Assembly: GCF_015624505.1 (NCBI RefSeq)
Contig: NZ_CP061379.1
Coordinates: 7,129,001-7,193,000 of the forward strand
DNA length: 64,000 nt
DNA from: Bradyrhizobium commune
GTDB taxonomy: Bacteria; Pseudomonadota; Alphaproteobacteria; Rhizobiales; Xanthobacteraceae
Reading direction: 5' to 3'
The translations under genes and the position numbers were made by a program. The notes below the pieces were generated by a model, which worked only from the letters and a program-made list of their open reading frames with translations, did not search any database and was not told the DNA's origin. Every line of letters begins with the position of its first letter. Positions within the stretch are counted from its first letter, which is position 1. Shown piece by piece: positions 34,894-43,303 of this stretch.

Positions 34894-36638
34894 GCCTTGG
34901 CTACTCCGCCTTCACTGACGACCTTGATCGGCGCCGGCGGCGCCACGCGAGGCTGGAGCACCTGGGCGAGCACCTGCTCCTTCGGCCCGAAGGCCTGCAT
35001 GCGGCCGTCGCGCAGCACCAGGATCTGGTCGACCGCTTCGACGCCGATCGGCCGGTGCGCCACCACGATGACGATGGCGCCGCGCTCGCGGGCGGCACGG
35101 ATGGCGCGGGTCAGCGCCTCGTCGCCCTCGGTGTCGAGATTAGAGTTGGGCTCATCCAGCACGATCAGGAATGGATTGCCGTAGAGTGCGCGCGCCAGCG
35201 CCACGCGCTGCGCCTGACCCGCGGAGAGCGAGGTGCCCTGCTCACCGACCTGGGTGTTGTAGCCCTCGCGCATCTTGATGATCATCTCATGCACGCCGGC
35301 TTCCTTGGCCGCGGAGATGATGCCGTCAGATGTCGCCTCGGGATCGAAGCGGCTGATGTTCTGCGCGATGGTGCCGCCGAACAGCTCGACGTCCTGCGGC
35401 AGATAGCCGATATAGCGGCCGAGCACGTCGCTCGACCATTGGTCGAGCGCCGCGCCGTCGAGCCGCACCTTGCCGCGGACCGGCTGCCACACACCGACCA
35501 GCGCACGAATGAGCGACGATTTGCCGGAGCCGCTCGGGCCGATCACGCCGAGGCCGTTGCCGGCTTCGAGGACAAAAGTGATGTCCTGCACGATCAGGCG
35601 CTGGTCGCCGGGCGGCACCATGGCGACGCCTTCGACCGAGAGCTTGCTGGTGGGCGCCTGCAACTGGGTCGGCATCGTCTGCGCCGGCATCTGCTCCAGC
35701 AGCTTGCTGAGGCGATGCCAGCTCTGGCGGGCCGCAACGAAGGACTTCCAGTGCGCGATCGCGAGATCGACCGGCGCGAGCGCGCGCGCCGACAGGATCG
35801 AGCCGGCGATGATGATGCCGGCGGTGGCTTCCTGGTGAATCACGAGATAGGCGCCGACCGCGAGCACGGCCGATTGCAGCATCATGCGCAGCACCTTCGC
35901 GACCGCGCCGAGGCCGCCGGCGACGTCGCTCGCGTGCTGATTGCCGGCAAGGTATTTTTCGTTGGCCTCGCTCCAGCGCTGGTTCAGCCGGCCGGCCATG
36001 CCCATCGAAACCAGCACCTCCGCATTGCGGCGGCTGGACTGGGCGAGATCGTTGCGCTGGGCGGCAAGGCCCATCGCATCCTTCGCTGGCTGGCGGGACA
36101 GGAATTCGGTGACCAGCGTCAGCCCGACCAGGATGACGGCGCCGACCAGCGCGGTCACGCCGATCATGACGTGGAAGGCGAAGCAGATGGCGAGATAGAG
36201 CGGCAGCCAGGGCAGGTCGAAGAACGCGCTCGGGCCCATGCTGCCGAGGAAGGAACGGACATTGTCGAGGTCGCGCAGCGGCTGGAGCCCCTCGTTGCGG
36301 TTGCCGACCATGAGCGGCAGACGCACGATGGTGTCGAACACGCGCTTGTTGAGGGCTTCGTCGAGCGCGGTGCCGATCCGTCCCAGGATGCGGCTGCGGA
36401 TCATATCGAGCACGCCCTGCGCCATATAGAGGCCGCTGGCGAGGACGATCAGGCCGACCAGTGTCGGGATGCTGCGGCTCGGCAGCACCCGGTCGTAGAC
36501 CTCCAGCATGAAGATCGACCCGGTCAGATAGAGCAGGTTGATCATGCAGCTCATGAAGGCCAGGCCGACGAATGCCGTGCGGCAGGCCCGCAGCGCGTCA
36601 CCGAGCTCTGAACGGCGAAGGCCGGGAACGGCTGCCAT
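34890..36638 (-). CDS. Type I secretion ABC transporter (PrtD-like)
   Basis: This is a 582-residue fused membrane and ATPase subunit. About six transmembrane segments fill residues 20-300. The nucleotide-binding domain has Walker A GPSGSGKSSL, signature LSAGQAQRVALARAL, Walker B FLIVLDEPN and the H-loop VVAHRP. No peptidase C39 domain is present, as is usual for exporters of RTX-type proteins. It is followed by the adaptor gene with a 4-base overlap. No RTX substrate lies beside it; the giant protein at 49289-62722, about 13 kb away, is the only visible candidate. Confidence 0.93.
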   Translation of the reverse strand: MAAVPGLRRSELGDALRACRTAFVGLAFMSCMINLLYLTGSIFMLEVYDRVLPSRSIPTLVGLIVLASGLYMAQGVLDMIRSRILGRIGTALDEALNKRVFDTIVRLPLMVGNRNEGLQPLRDLDNVRSFLGSMGPSAFFDLPWLPLYLAICFAFHVMIGVTALVGAVILVGLTLVTEFLSRQPAKDAMGLAAQRNDLAQSSRRNAEVLVSMGMAGRLNQRWSEANEKYLAGNQHASDVAGGLGAVAKVLRMMLQSAVLAVGAYLVIHQEATAGIIIAGSILSARALAPVDLAIAHWKSFVAARQSWHRLSKLLEQMPAQTMPTQLQAPTSKLSVEGVAMVPPGDQRLIVQDITFVLEAGNGLGVIGPSGSGKSSLIRALVGVWQPVRGKVRLDGAALDQWSSDVLGRYIGYLPQDVELFGGTIAQNISRFDPEATSDGIISAAKEAGVHEMIIKMREGYNTQVGEQGTSLSAGQAQRVALARALYGNPFLIVLDEPNSNLDTEGDEALTRAIRAARERGAIVIVVAHRPIGVEAVDQILVLRDGRMQAFGPKEQVLAQVLQPRVAPPAPIKVVSEGGVAKA

Positions 36639-36837
36639 CAGTCTGATCTCTTTCGGGTGAGGGTAAGACCCCAGAATTCAAAGGTAAATTGAGGCGTACT
36701 CGCCCCAAATTAACATCGCGTTCCTCGGCCGGCCAACGCAGTCGAATTAATCCAGGCCCCGCCACATCTACCCGGGACGGCCGGATGCGCAAGTCCGGTA
36801 TTTCACAGTCCTTGCGGCTTATTATAGCAGACGACAG

Positions 36838-36864
36838 CGCCCCTCCCCAGCCGGGGAGGGGCGA
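36838..36864. repeat. GC-rich hairpin
   Basis: CGCCCCTCCCC-AGCC-GGGGAGGGGCG is a perfect 11-bp stem in the gap between the ABC exporter and the GlsB gene. No T run follows, so it is a palindrome related to family F rather than a clear terminator, although it could end the GlsB transcript. The remainder of the 36639-36894 gap shows no gene. Confidence 0.65.
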
Positions 36865-36894
36865 AGAGTTCCGATCAACCGAACCCGGGCACCG

Positions 36895-37164
36895 CTAGAA
36901 GCGGCCACCGCCGCGCACCAGCCGCACCACCAAGAGCAGGATGATGGCGCCGATGGCGGAATAGATGATCTCCGAGACCAGCCCGACGCCGAGATGGATG
37001 CCGAGCTTCGGGAACAGGAAACTCGCGACAAACGCGCCGGCGATGCCGATCACGATGTCGCCAATGATCCCGAACCCGGTTCCGCGCACGACCTTGCCGG
37101 CGAGCCAGCCGGCAACCAGGCCGACGAACAGGATGATGATGAGGCTTTGGCCAGAAATATACAT
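36895..37164 (-). CDS. GlsB/YeaQ/YmgE family stress-response membrane protein
   Basis: This is an 89-residue inner-membrane protein with three hydrophobic segments (residues 7-25, 34-55 and 60-82), typical of the transglycosylase-associated/GlsB family linked to general stress. The family motif GLVAGWLAGKVVRGTGFGIIGDIVIG is clear. The start MYISGQSL at 37164 is preferred over an upstream frame that adds 42 Arg-rich residues. Confidence 0.9.
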   Translation of the reverse strand: MYISGQSLIIILFVGLVAGWLAGKVVRGTGFGIIGDIVIGIAGAFVASFLFPKLGIHLGVGLVSEIIYSAIGAIILLLVVRLVRGGGRF

Positions 37165-37380
37165 AAGTGGAAGTCCCTCTCCGTGAACGGGCCCATGGAA
37201 CGGGAACCGGGATGAATGGGGTCTGAATGGTGTTCCGGTCTTCGCCCGCCGGCGCACGCCGACAAAAAAGTCGAAAACAACCCCATGCACAGTAGAACGG
37301 CGGCCTGCCGGTTGTTCCCGGCGAAACCCGACAACCCCGTCTTGGGCCAGATGATTTTCGCGTTTGGGAGCGAGAGTGGC

Positions 37381-38355
37381 CTACGACGCGGCCACCGCCT
37401 CCGCCAGCACGCACCTTGCTGCCCGACCCGGGCCGACCTCCACATTTGGCGGCAGTTGCGCGACGCAAGCCGGCTGAGCCACGGCGCAGCGGGGAGCAAA
37501 GGAGCAGTTGCGGGGCTTTTCGGACAGCGACGGCGGGGTGCCGGGGATGGTTTCCAACCGCTGGCCCCGCCTGGCGCCATGGATGGTCGAGGCCAGCAGG
37601 CCCTTGGCATAGGGGTGCACGGGCGAGCGGACGATGTCGCGAAGAGTCCCCTGCTCCACGATCTGGCCGGCATACATCACCGCGACGCGGTCGCAGATTT
37701 CGATGGCGACGCCGATGTCGTGGGTGACGAAGATGACGGACATGCCGAACTCGCGCTGCAACTCACGCAGCAGCAACAGAATCTGGATCTGCACCGTGGC
37801 ATCGAGCGCGGTGGTCGGCTCGTCCGCGAGCAGGATTTTCGGCCGGCACGCGAGCGCCAGCGCAATCATCGCGCGCTGGCGCATGCCGCCGGACATTTCG
37901 TGCGGATAGGCATCCAGCCGCCGTTTTGCAGACGGGATGCGCACGACCTCGAGCATCTCAAGCGCGCGTGCGCGCCCTTCCGCAAAGCTCTTGCCCTCGT
38001 GGCGCACCACGCTTTCGGCGATCTGCGCGCCGATGGTGTAAACCGGATCGAGCGCGAGCGCCGGCTCCTGAAAGATCATCGACACGGTCTGGCCGCGGAA
38101 CGACGACAGCGCCTCGTCGTTCATCGCGAGCACGTCGCGGCCCATGACGTTGACGGCGCCCGAAATCTGCGTGCGCTTCTTCGGCAACAGCCGCATCAGC
38201 GCGCGCAGGGTCACGCTCTTGCCCGAACCGGACTCGCCGAGCAGGCCCAGCACCTCGCTCGTGCCGAGCGAGAGATTGAGATCGTTCACGGCATAGACCG
38301 TGCGCTCGCCGGTGAAGCGGATGCTGAGGCCTGAGATGTCGACGAGGTTTGTCAT
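37381..38355 (-). CDS. Peptide/amide ABC transporter ATP-binding protein (DppD-like)
   Basis: This is a 324-residue ATPase of the OppD/DppD type. Walker A GESGSGKSVT, signature MSGGMRQRAMIALALA, Walker B ILLADEPTTALD, and the C-terminal OppD/F oligopeptide domain with the Cys-rich CSFAPRCAVAQPACV segment. It is the last gene of the importer operon; its ATG overlaps the amidase stop by four bases. Two ATPases (with DppF-like at 39958) is the norm for this class. Confidence 0.92.
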   Translation of the reverse strand: MTNLVDISGLSIRFTGERTVYAVNDLNLSLGTSEVLGLLGESGSGKSVTLRALMRLLPKKRTQISGAVNVMGRDVLAMNDEALSSFRGQTVSMIFQEPALALDPVYTIGAQIAESVVRHEGKSFAEGRARALEMLEVVRIPSAKRRLDAYPHEMSGGMRQRAMIALALACRPKILLADEPTTALDATVQIQILLLLRELQREFGMSVIFVTHDIGVAIEICDRVAVMYAGQIVEQGTLRDIVRSPVHPYAKGLLASTIHGARRGQRLETIPGTPPSLSEKPRNCSFAPRCAVAQPACVAQLPPNVEVGPGRAARCVLAEAVAAS

Positions 38356-39767
38356 GACGGCAGCTTTGGCACCCGGTCGTGATAGTCCGTGACGCGCTGG
38401 AACGCGGCACCGATGGTGAGCAGGGTCGCCTCATCAAAGGAGCGGCCGATCAGCTGCATGCCGATCGGCAGGCCGCTCTTGGTGAAGCCGGAGGGCACGG
38501 TGAGCGAGGGCAGGCCCAAAAAGTTCACCGGTCGGGTGAACAGTGTCAGCCGCTGCAACAGCGCCGGCGCGTTCGGTCCGCCGCCGACATCGCTCTCCTC
38601 GATCGACGGCGCCGGCACCGGTGACGCGGGAGCAATGATCGCATCGACACCCGCGGTCGCCGCATTGTGCGCGGCAAGCGCAGGGCCGCGCCAGCGCATC
38701 GCCTCGAGATAGGTGATGGCGGGAACGGCGAGGCCGTTCTGAAGCCGCATCAACACCTGCGAGCCATAATCCTGGGGGCGCTCGATCATCCAGCGCTTGT
38801 GAAAGGCGGCGGCTTCCGCCGCGAGCACGAGCTGGCTTGCCGAGGACAATTGCCGCTGGTCCGGCAGCTCGGCCTTGACGATATCGGCGCCCTCGCGCTT
38901 GAGCACCGCGATGGTCTCGTCCAGCACGCGCGCGACTTCGCTGTCGAGATCGTCGACATAGAACGACGCGGGCACACCGATCTTGAGGCCCTTCAGCGAG
39001 CCCTTGGTCGCACCGACATAATCGGACAGCGGCTCATGGCTTGCGGTGGAATCCTCAGGGTCGGGACCGGCCATCAGCGCCAGCAGCAGCGCGCAGTCTT
39101 CGGCGGTACGCGCGAGCGGGCCGACCGTGTCGAGCGATTGCGACAGCGGCATCGCGCCGGCGCGGCTGACGCGGCTCCAGGTGGTCTTCAAGCCCGTGAC
39201 GCCGCAGAAATGCGCGGGCATGCGGATCGAGCCGCCGGTGTCGGAGCCGAGCGCCGCATAGGTCAGGCGCGCCGCGACCGACGAACCTGAGCCCGACGAC
39301 GAGCCGCCGGTGATGTGCGCGACGTTCCAGGGATTGCGCACGGGACCATAGTGAGCGTTGTGGCCGGTCGGGCCATAGGCGAATTCGGCCAGATGCAGCG
39401 TGCCGAGCCGGATCTGGCCGGCGTCCTTCAGCCGCTGCAAGGCGGTGGACGTCGTGGTTGGCACGAAATCGCGGCGGATCACCGAGCCGCAGGTCGCGAC
39501 ATGGCCGGCATCGTAATACATGTCCTTGTGCGCCAGCGGCACGCCGTGCAGCGGACCGCGGACCTTACCCTTGGCAAGCTCGGCGTCGGCGGCGTCGGCC
39601 GCCTTCAGCGCCGCTTCCGACTCGATCGACATGAAGGCGTTGAGATGCGGCTGCCACTGCGCGATCCGATGCAGCAGCGCGCGCGTGACCTCGTGCGAGG
39701 AGACCTGCTTCATCGCGATCGCACGGGCGACCTCGGTGAGCGTCATCAAGGCAGGCTCAGTGCTCAT
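38352..39767 (-). CDS. Amidase (amidase signature, AtzE-like position)
   Basis: This is a 471-residue amidase-signature hydrolase. The catalytic Lys is in GVPLAHKDMYY, and the Ser-rich signature GGSSSGSGSSVAARLTYAALGS with SDTGGSIRMPA carries the cis-Ser and nucleophile Ser. It is embedded in a peptide-type ABC importer operon: 4-base overlaps join it to the ATPase after it and to the small AtzG-like gene before it. That pairing recalls AtzE, an amidase that needs the small AtzG subunit. It likely hydrolyses an amide brought in by the transporter; the substrate is unknown. Confidence 0.9.
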   Translation of the reverse strand: MSTEPALMTLTEVARAIAMKQVSSHEVTRALLHRIAQWQPHLNAFMSIESEAALKAADAADAELAKGKVRGPLHGVPLAHKDMYYDAGHVATCGSVIRRDFVPTTTSTALQRLKDAGQIRLGTLHLAEFAYGPTGHNAHYGPVRNPWNVAHITGGSSSGSGSSVAARLTYAALGSDTGGSIRMPAHFCGVTGLKTTWSRVSRAGAMPLSQSLDTVGPLARTAEDCALLLALMAGPDPEDSTASHEPLSDYVGATKGSLKGLKIGVPASFYVDDLDSEVARVLDETIAVLKREGADIVKAELPDQRQLSSASQLVLAAEAAAFHKRWMIERPQDYGSQVLMRLQNGLAVPAITYLEAMRWRGPALAAHNAATAGVDAIIAPASPVPAPSIEESDVGGGPNAPALLQRLTLFTRPVNFLGLPSLTVPSGFTKSGLPIGMQLIGRSFDEATLLTIGAAFQRVTDYHDRVPKLPS

Positions 39768-39961
39768 TTCGACACCTTCGCGGTCTGCGCGACCACGTAG
39801 GACGCCGGTTCGAGATCGAATGGCAGCGTGCCGGCGATCGCCTCAAAGCCCTCGAAGGCCGGCCCGATCGAATTGGCGATACGCGTCGCGATCTCGTCGT
39901 CCACGGGGATGCCGGCGACTTGCGCGATCGGCTTGATCTCTTTTGGTGTTGGTCTTGTCAT
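39764..39961 (-). CDS. AtzG-like small subunit (DUF4089-type)
   Basis: This is a 65-residue protein with the shape of AtzG/GatC-like partners of amidases: an N-terminal helix with IAQVAGIPVDDEIATRIANS, then GTLPFDLEPASYV. It overlaps the amidase start by four bases and the DppF-like ATPase stop by four bases. GatC-like partners stabilise amidase-signature enzymes; whether this one does so is inference from size, motif and gene order. Confidence 0.78.
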   Translation of the reverse strand: MTRPTPKEIKPIAQVAGIPVDDEIATRIANSIGPAFEGFEAIAGTLPFDLEPASYVVAQTAKVSK

Positions 39962-41016
39962 GCAGTTTCCCCTCTCGGCGCGCGGCTATGGCCCGAACCC
40001 GGAATGGCCATGTAGCAGGCGGCTTCGTGGCCCATTCTATCGAGCGCGGTGAGCTTTGGTGTCGCATTTGCGCAGAGCGGCTCCGCAAACGGGCAACGGG
40101 TGTGAAAGCGGCAGCCCGACGGCGGATCGATCGGGTTGGGCGGATCGCCGGTGATCGGCGGCTGCTCGGTGCGCTTGTCGGGATCGGACGACGGCATCGC
40201 GGCCAGCAGCGCGCGCGTATAGGGATGCGCAGGGCTATCCCAGACCTGATCGACCGGACCGAGCTCGACGACCTCGCCGAGATACATCACCAGCACGCGG
40301 TCCGAGATGTAACGCACGACGTTGAGGTCGTGACTGATGAAGAGGTAGGTCAGCCCGAACTCGCGCTTGAGGTCGGCGAGGAGATTGAGCACCTGCGCCT
40401 CGACCGACTTGTCGAGCGCCGAGACCGCTTCGTCGAGGATTACCAGCCGCGGTGACAGCGCCAAGGCGCGGGCGATGTTGACGCGCTGGCGCTGGCCGCC
40501 GGAAATCTCGTGCGGATAACGGTTGGCAAAATTTTCCGGGCGCAAGCCCACCTTGCCGAGCAGCTCGCGCGCCAGCGCGCGGGCTGTGCCATCCGCCATG
40601 CCGTGGACTTTCGGGCCGAAGGCGATGGATTCCTCGATGGTCAGGCGCGGATTGAGCGAGGCGTAGGAGTCCTGGAACACCATCTGCATGCCGCGGCGGA
40701 GCTCGCGCAGCGACAGCGACTGGCCGACGGCCATGCCGTCATAGATGATGTCGCCGTCATCGCGCGGCATCAGATGCATCAGCAGGCGCGCGGTGGTGGA
40801 CTTGCCGCAGCCGGATTCACCGACGATGCCGACCGTCTCGCCCTTGGCGACGGAGAAGGAGACGTTATCGACGGCACGCACGGTGCGTTTGGCGGCGAAC
40901 AATCCGCCACGCACGGGGAAGTGCTTTGTCAGGCCGTTGACCTGGAGCAGCGGCTGCGCGACGCCGCCGACGTCTTCGATCGGCTCCAGCATGGCAACGG
41001 ATTGATTTGTTGTCAT
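39958..41016 (-). CDS. Peptide/amide ABC transporter ATP-binding protein (DppF-like)
   Basis: This is a 352-residue ATPase of the OppF/DppF type. Walker A GESGCGKSTT, signature ISGGQRQRVNIARAL, Walker B LVILDEAVSALD, and the C-terminal segment SGCRFHTRCPFAEPLC. It lies between the permease genes and the AtzG-like gene. A short family F hairpin is at 41031-41053 just upstream. Confidence 0.92.
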   Translation of the reverse strand: MTTNQSVAMLEPIEDVGGVAQPLLQVNGLTKHFPVRGGLFAAKRTVRAVDNVSFSVAKGETVGIVGESGCGKSTTARLLMHLMPRDDGDIIYDGMAVGQSLSLRELRRGMQMVFQDSYASLNPRLTIEESIAFGPKVHGMADGTARALARELLGKVGLRPENFANRYPHEISGGQRQRVNIARALALSPRLVILDEAVSALDKSVEAQVLNLLADLKREFGLTYLFISHDLNVVRYISDRVLVMYLGEVVELGPVDQVWDSPAHPYTRALLAAMPSSDPDKRTEQPPITGDPPNPIDPPSGCRFHTRCPFAEPLCANATPKLTALDRMGHEAACYMAIPGSGHSRAPRGETA

Positions 41017-41030
41017 GGCCGCGGTCTCCC

Positions 41031-41053
41031 ACCTCTCCCCATCGGGGAGAGGT
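41031..41053. repeat. Short hairpin, family F
   Basis: ACCTCTCCCC-ATC-GGGGAGAGGT, a perfect 10-bp stem in the gap between the DppC-like and DppF-like genes. In mRNA of the operon it would form a stable stem-loop. Confidence 0.7.
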
Positions 41054-41091
41054 GTGGCACCGACGCCGCGGCTAGTTGTGTCGCTCTCATC

Positions 41092-41994
41092 TCAGTTCCT
41101 GATGTCCATGGCGCTGCGCAGGCCGTCCGAGAGCAGGTTGAAGCAGATCGAGACCGCAAAAATCATCGCGCCGGGCAGTGCGGCGACCCAGGGATTGACG
41201 TAGATCGCGGTGCGCAACGTGTTCAGCATCAGGCCCCATTCCGGCTCGGGCGGTTTTGTACCGAGGCCCAAGAACGAGAGACCGGCGGCCAAAATCATCG
41301 AGACCGAGATCAGGCTGGTGGCGTAGACGAAGATCGCGCCCAGCACATTGCCGAGGATGTGCACGCGCATGATAGTCAAGGGGCCGGCGCCGGAGGCGCG
41401 CGCGGCTTCGACGAAATCCATGTTGCGCACGCCGGTGGTGACGCTCTCGGCGACGCGGCTGATCTGCGGCACGAACACGATGGTCAGTGCCACGATGGAA
41501 TTGAGGATGCCGGCGCCGAGCGCGCCGGAGATCGCGATTGCGAGCAGCACCGAAGGAAACGCGTAGAACACGTCGACCGTACGCATGATCGCGGTGTTGA
41601 GCTTGCCGCCGACATAGCCCGCAACGAGGCCGAGCGAGGTGCCGATGCCGAAGGCGAGGATGACAGGCAAAATGCCGATGACCAGCGACAGCCGGCCGCC
41701 GTAGATCAGCCGCGCCAGCATGTCGCGGCCGAGCTCGTCGGTGCCGAGCGGATAGCCGACCGTGCCGATGTGGCGGAGGCGGCGGATCATCGAACCCTTG
41801 TAGGGATCCTCGAGGCCGAGCCAGGGCGCGAGGATCGCGGAGACGAAGATCAGCAGCAGCACCAGCGCGCAGGCCATGCTGACCTTGTCGCGCGTGATGC
41901 GGCGGCCGACGGTCGCCCAATAGCCGCGCGCCTTGGTGGCGGGTGCGGCCTGGAGCGCGGCGTCGCTGGTCGCTGACAGCGGAAGCTCGCTCAT
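41092..41994 (-). CDS. Peptide/amide ABC transporter permease (DppC-like)
   Basis: This is a 300-residue inner-membrane permease with about six transmembrane segments. The OppC-family EAA loop reads EAARASGAGPLTIMRVHILGN near residues 200-220. An ATG at 42009 would add five residues but sits at the edge of a family B palindrome with no ribosome site; MSELPLS at 41994 has GGAAATTGCGG upstream. It pairs with the DppB-like permease. Confidence 0.9.
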   Translation of the reverse strand: MSELPLSATSDAALQAAPATKARGYWATVGRRITRDKVSMACALVLLLIFVSAILAPWLGLEDPYKGSMIRRLRHIGTVGYPLGTDELGRDMLARLIYGGRLSLVIGILPVILAFGIGTSLGLVAGYVGGKLNTAIMRTVDVFYAFPSVLLAIAISGALGAGILNSIVALTIVFVPQISRVAESVTTGVRNMDFVEAARASGAGPLTIMRVHILGNVLGAIFVYATSLISVSMILAAGLSFLGLGTKPPEPEWGLMLNTLRTAIYVNPWVAALPGAMIFAVSICFNLLSDGLRSAMDIRN

Positions 41995-42010
41995 CGCCGC
42001 AATTTCCATC

Positions 42011-42132
42011 GTCGTCCCGGCGAAGGCCGGGACCCATACTCACGAAAGATAGTTTGGCGAAGACCCGTAGTTACCATCTCGTCCCACAACCACGTCCTGG
42101 GGTTATGGGTCCCGGCCTTCGCCGGGACGACA
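42011..42132. repeat. Dispersed palindromic repeat, family B
   Basis: Inverted arms GTCGTCCCGGCGAAGGCCG and its complement at the right end, as in the copy at 5258-5390. It lies inside the importer operon between the two permease genes. Confidence 0.85.
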
Positions 42133-42156
42133 CTGAATGTGCGGCACCTCATCCCG

Positions 42157-43110
42157 CTAGCCCCGCTTGATGCGCGGGTCGATCGCGGCTTGCGCGATGT
42201 CGACCAGCAGATTGAGAAAGACGAAGAACAGCGCCAGCACCAGGATCGTGCCCTGCAACAGCGGCAAATCACGCTGGAAGATCGCCGAGTTGAGCAGGAA
42301 GCCCGAACCCGGCCAGGAGAACACGGTCTCGATCAGGATCGAGCCGCCGAGCATGTAACCGAGCTGGAGCCCCATCACCGCGAGCGCGGTGGGCGCGGCG
42401 TTCTTGATGACGTGGCGGAACACGCCGGTCTCGTGCAGGCCCTTGGCGCGCAGCGCTTCGACAAAGTCCTGCGAGAGGATGTCGCCGGTCAACGCACGCA
42501 CCGTACGGGTGACGATGCCCATCGGGATCACCGATGTCGTGATCGCCGGCAGCACCAGATATTTCATATGCGACCAGTCCCAGGCCCAGGAATTGGAGCC
42601 GTTAGGCCCGGCGCCGACCGCGGGCAGCCAGTTCAATTCGACCGAGAAGACGATGACGAGCACCATGCCGAGCCAGTAATGCGGCACCGAGACGCCGGCG
42701 ATGGCAAAGGAGGTCGCGAGCTTGTCGATCCAGGTCTCGCGGAAATAACCGGCGATCAGGCCGAGCAGGATTCCCATCGTGAAACCGATGATCGCGGCCG
42801 CGATCGCGAGCGTCACGGTGTTGCCGACCGCGCGCAAGACTTCGGCCAGCACGGGACGCCCCGTGGCGATGGAATTGCCGAGATCGCCATGCAGCGCGCG
42901 CAGCAGCCAAAGCCCGAACTGCACCGGCAGCGGGCGATCAAAACCATAGGCGGCCCGGAGCTGCGCCGCGAGCTCCTGCGAGGCGTCTGCGGGGAGCACC
43001 GCGACCAGCGGATCGCCCGGCGTGATGTGCACGAGCAGAAAGCACACCAGCGCCACGCTGATGACGATCGGGACGACATAGACGATGCGTCTGGCGATAT
43101 AGGCGAGCAC
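42157..43110 (-). CDS. Peptide/amide ABC transporter permease (DppB-like)
   Basis: This is a 317-residue permease of the OppB/DppB type starting VLAYIARRIVYVVPIVISVALVC (GTG at 43110, with GGAAGAAGAGCA upstream). It has about six transmembrane segments, HITPGDPLVA after the first, and the EAA loop EALRAKGLHETGVFRHVIKNA. The frame is open upstream into a palindromic repeat, which gives a spurious 53-residue extension. Confidence 0.9.
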   Translation of the reverse strand: MLAYIARRIVYVVPIVISVALVCFLLVHITPGDPLVAVLPADASQELAAQLRAAYGFDRPLPVQFGLWLLRALHGDLGNSIATGRPVLAEVLRAVGNTVTLAIAAAIIGFTMGILLGLIAGYFRETWIDKLATSFAIAGVSVPHYWLGMVLVIVFSVELNWLPAVGAGPNGSNSWAWDWSHMKYLVLPAITTSVIPMGIVTRTVRALTGDILSQDFVEALRAKGLHETGVFRHVIKNAAPTALAVMGLQLGYMLGGSILIETVFSWPGSGFLLNSAIFQRDLPLLQGTILVLALFFVFLNLLVDIAQAAIDPRIKRG

Positions 43111-43124
43111 TGCTCTTCTTCCTT

Positions 43125-43283
43125 CCCTCTCCCCTTGTGGGAGAAGGTGGCGCGCAAGCGCCGGATGAGGGGTTGTTTCCGCGGATGATATTGCATCGGC
43201 CGAGAGGTCCGCATTCGCGGAGAGAGACCCCTCACCCGGCTTCGCTTGCGCGAAGCCACCCTCTCCCACAAGGGGAGAGGGTG
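43125..43283. repeat. Dispersed palindromic repeat, family F (long form)
   Basis: CCCTCTCCCCTTGTGGGAG at the left, its inverted copy CTCCCACAAGGGGAGAGGG at the right, with inner GCGCAAGCG/GGATGAGGGG arms. It fills the gap between the substrate-binding protein and the first permease gene and could attenuate read-through between them. Confidence 0.82.
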
Positions 43284-43303
43284 CACTGTTCGTGTGGCGC
43301 GAG

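Noticed and set aside
33601..36611. Long plus-strand frames (527 and 518 codons) opposite the type I secretion genes
   Set aside because: They are antisense shadows; the minus strand has Walker, signature and coiled-coil features of the ABC exporter and its adaptor.
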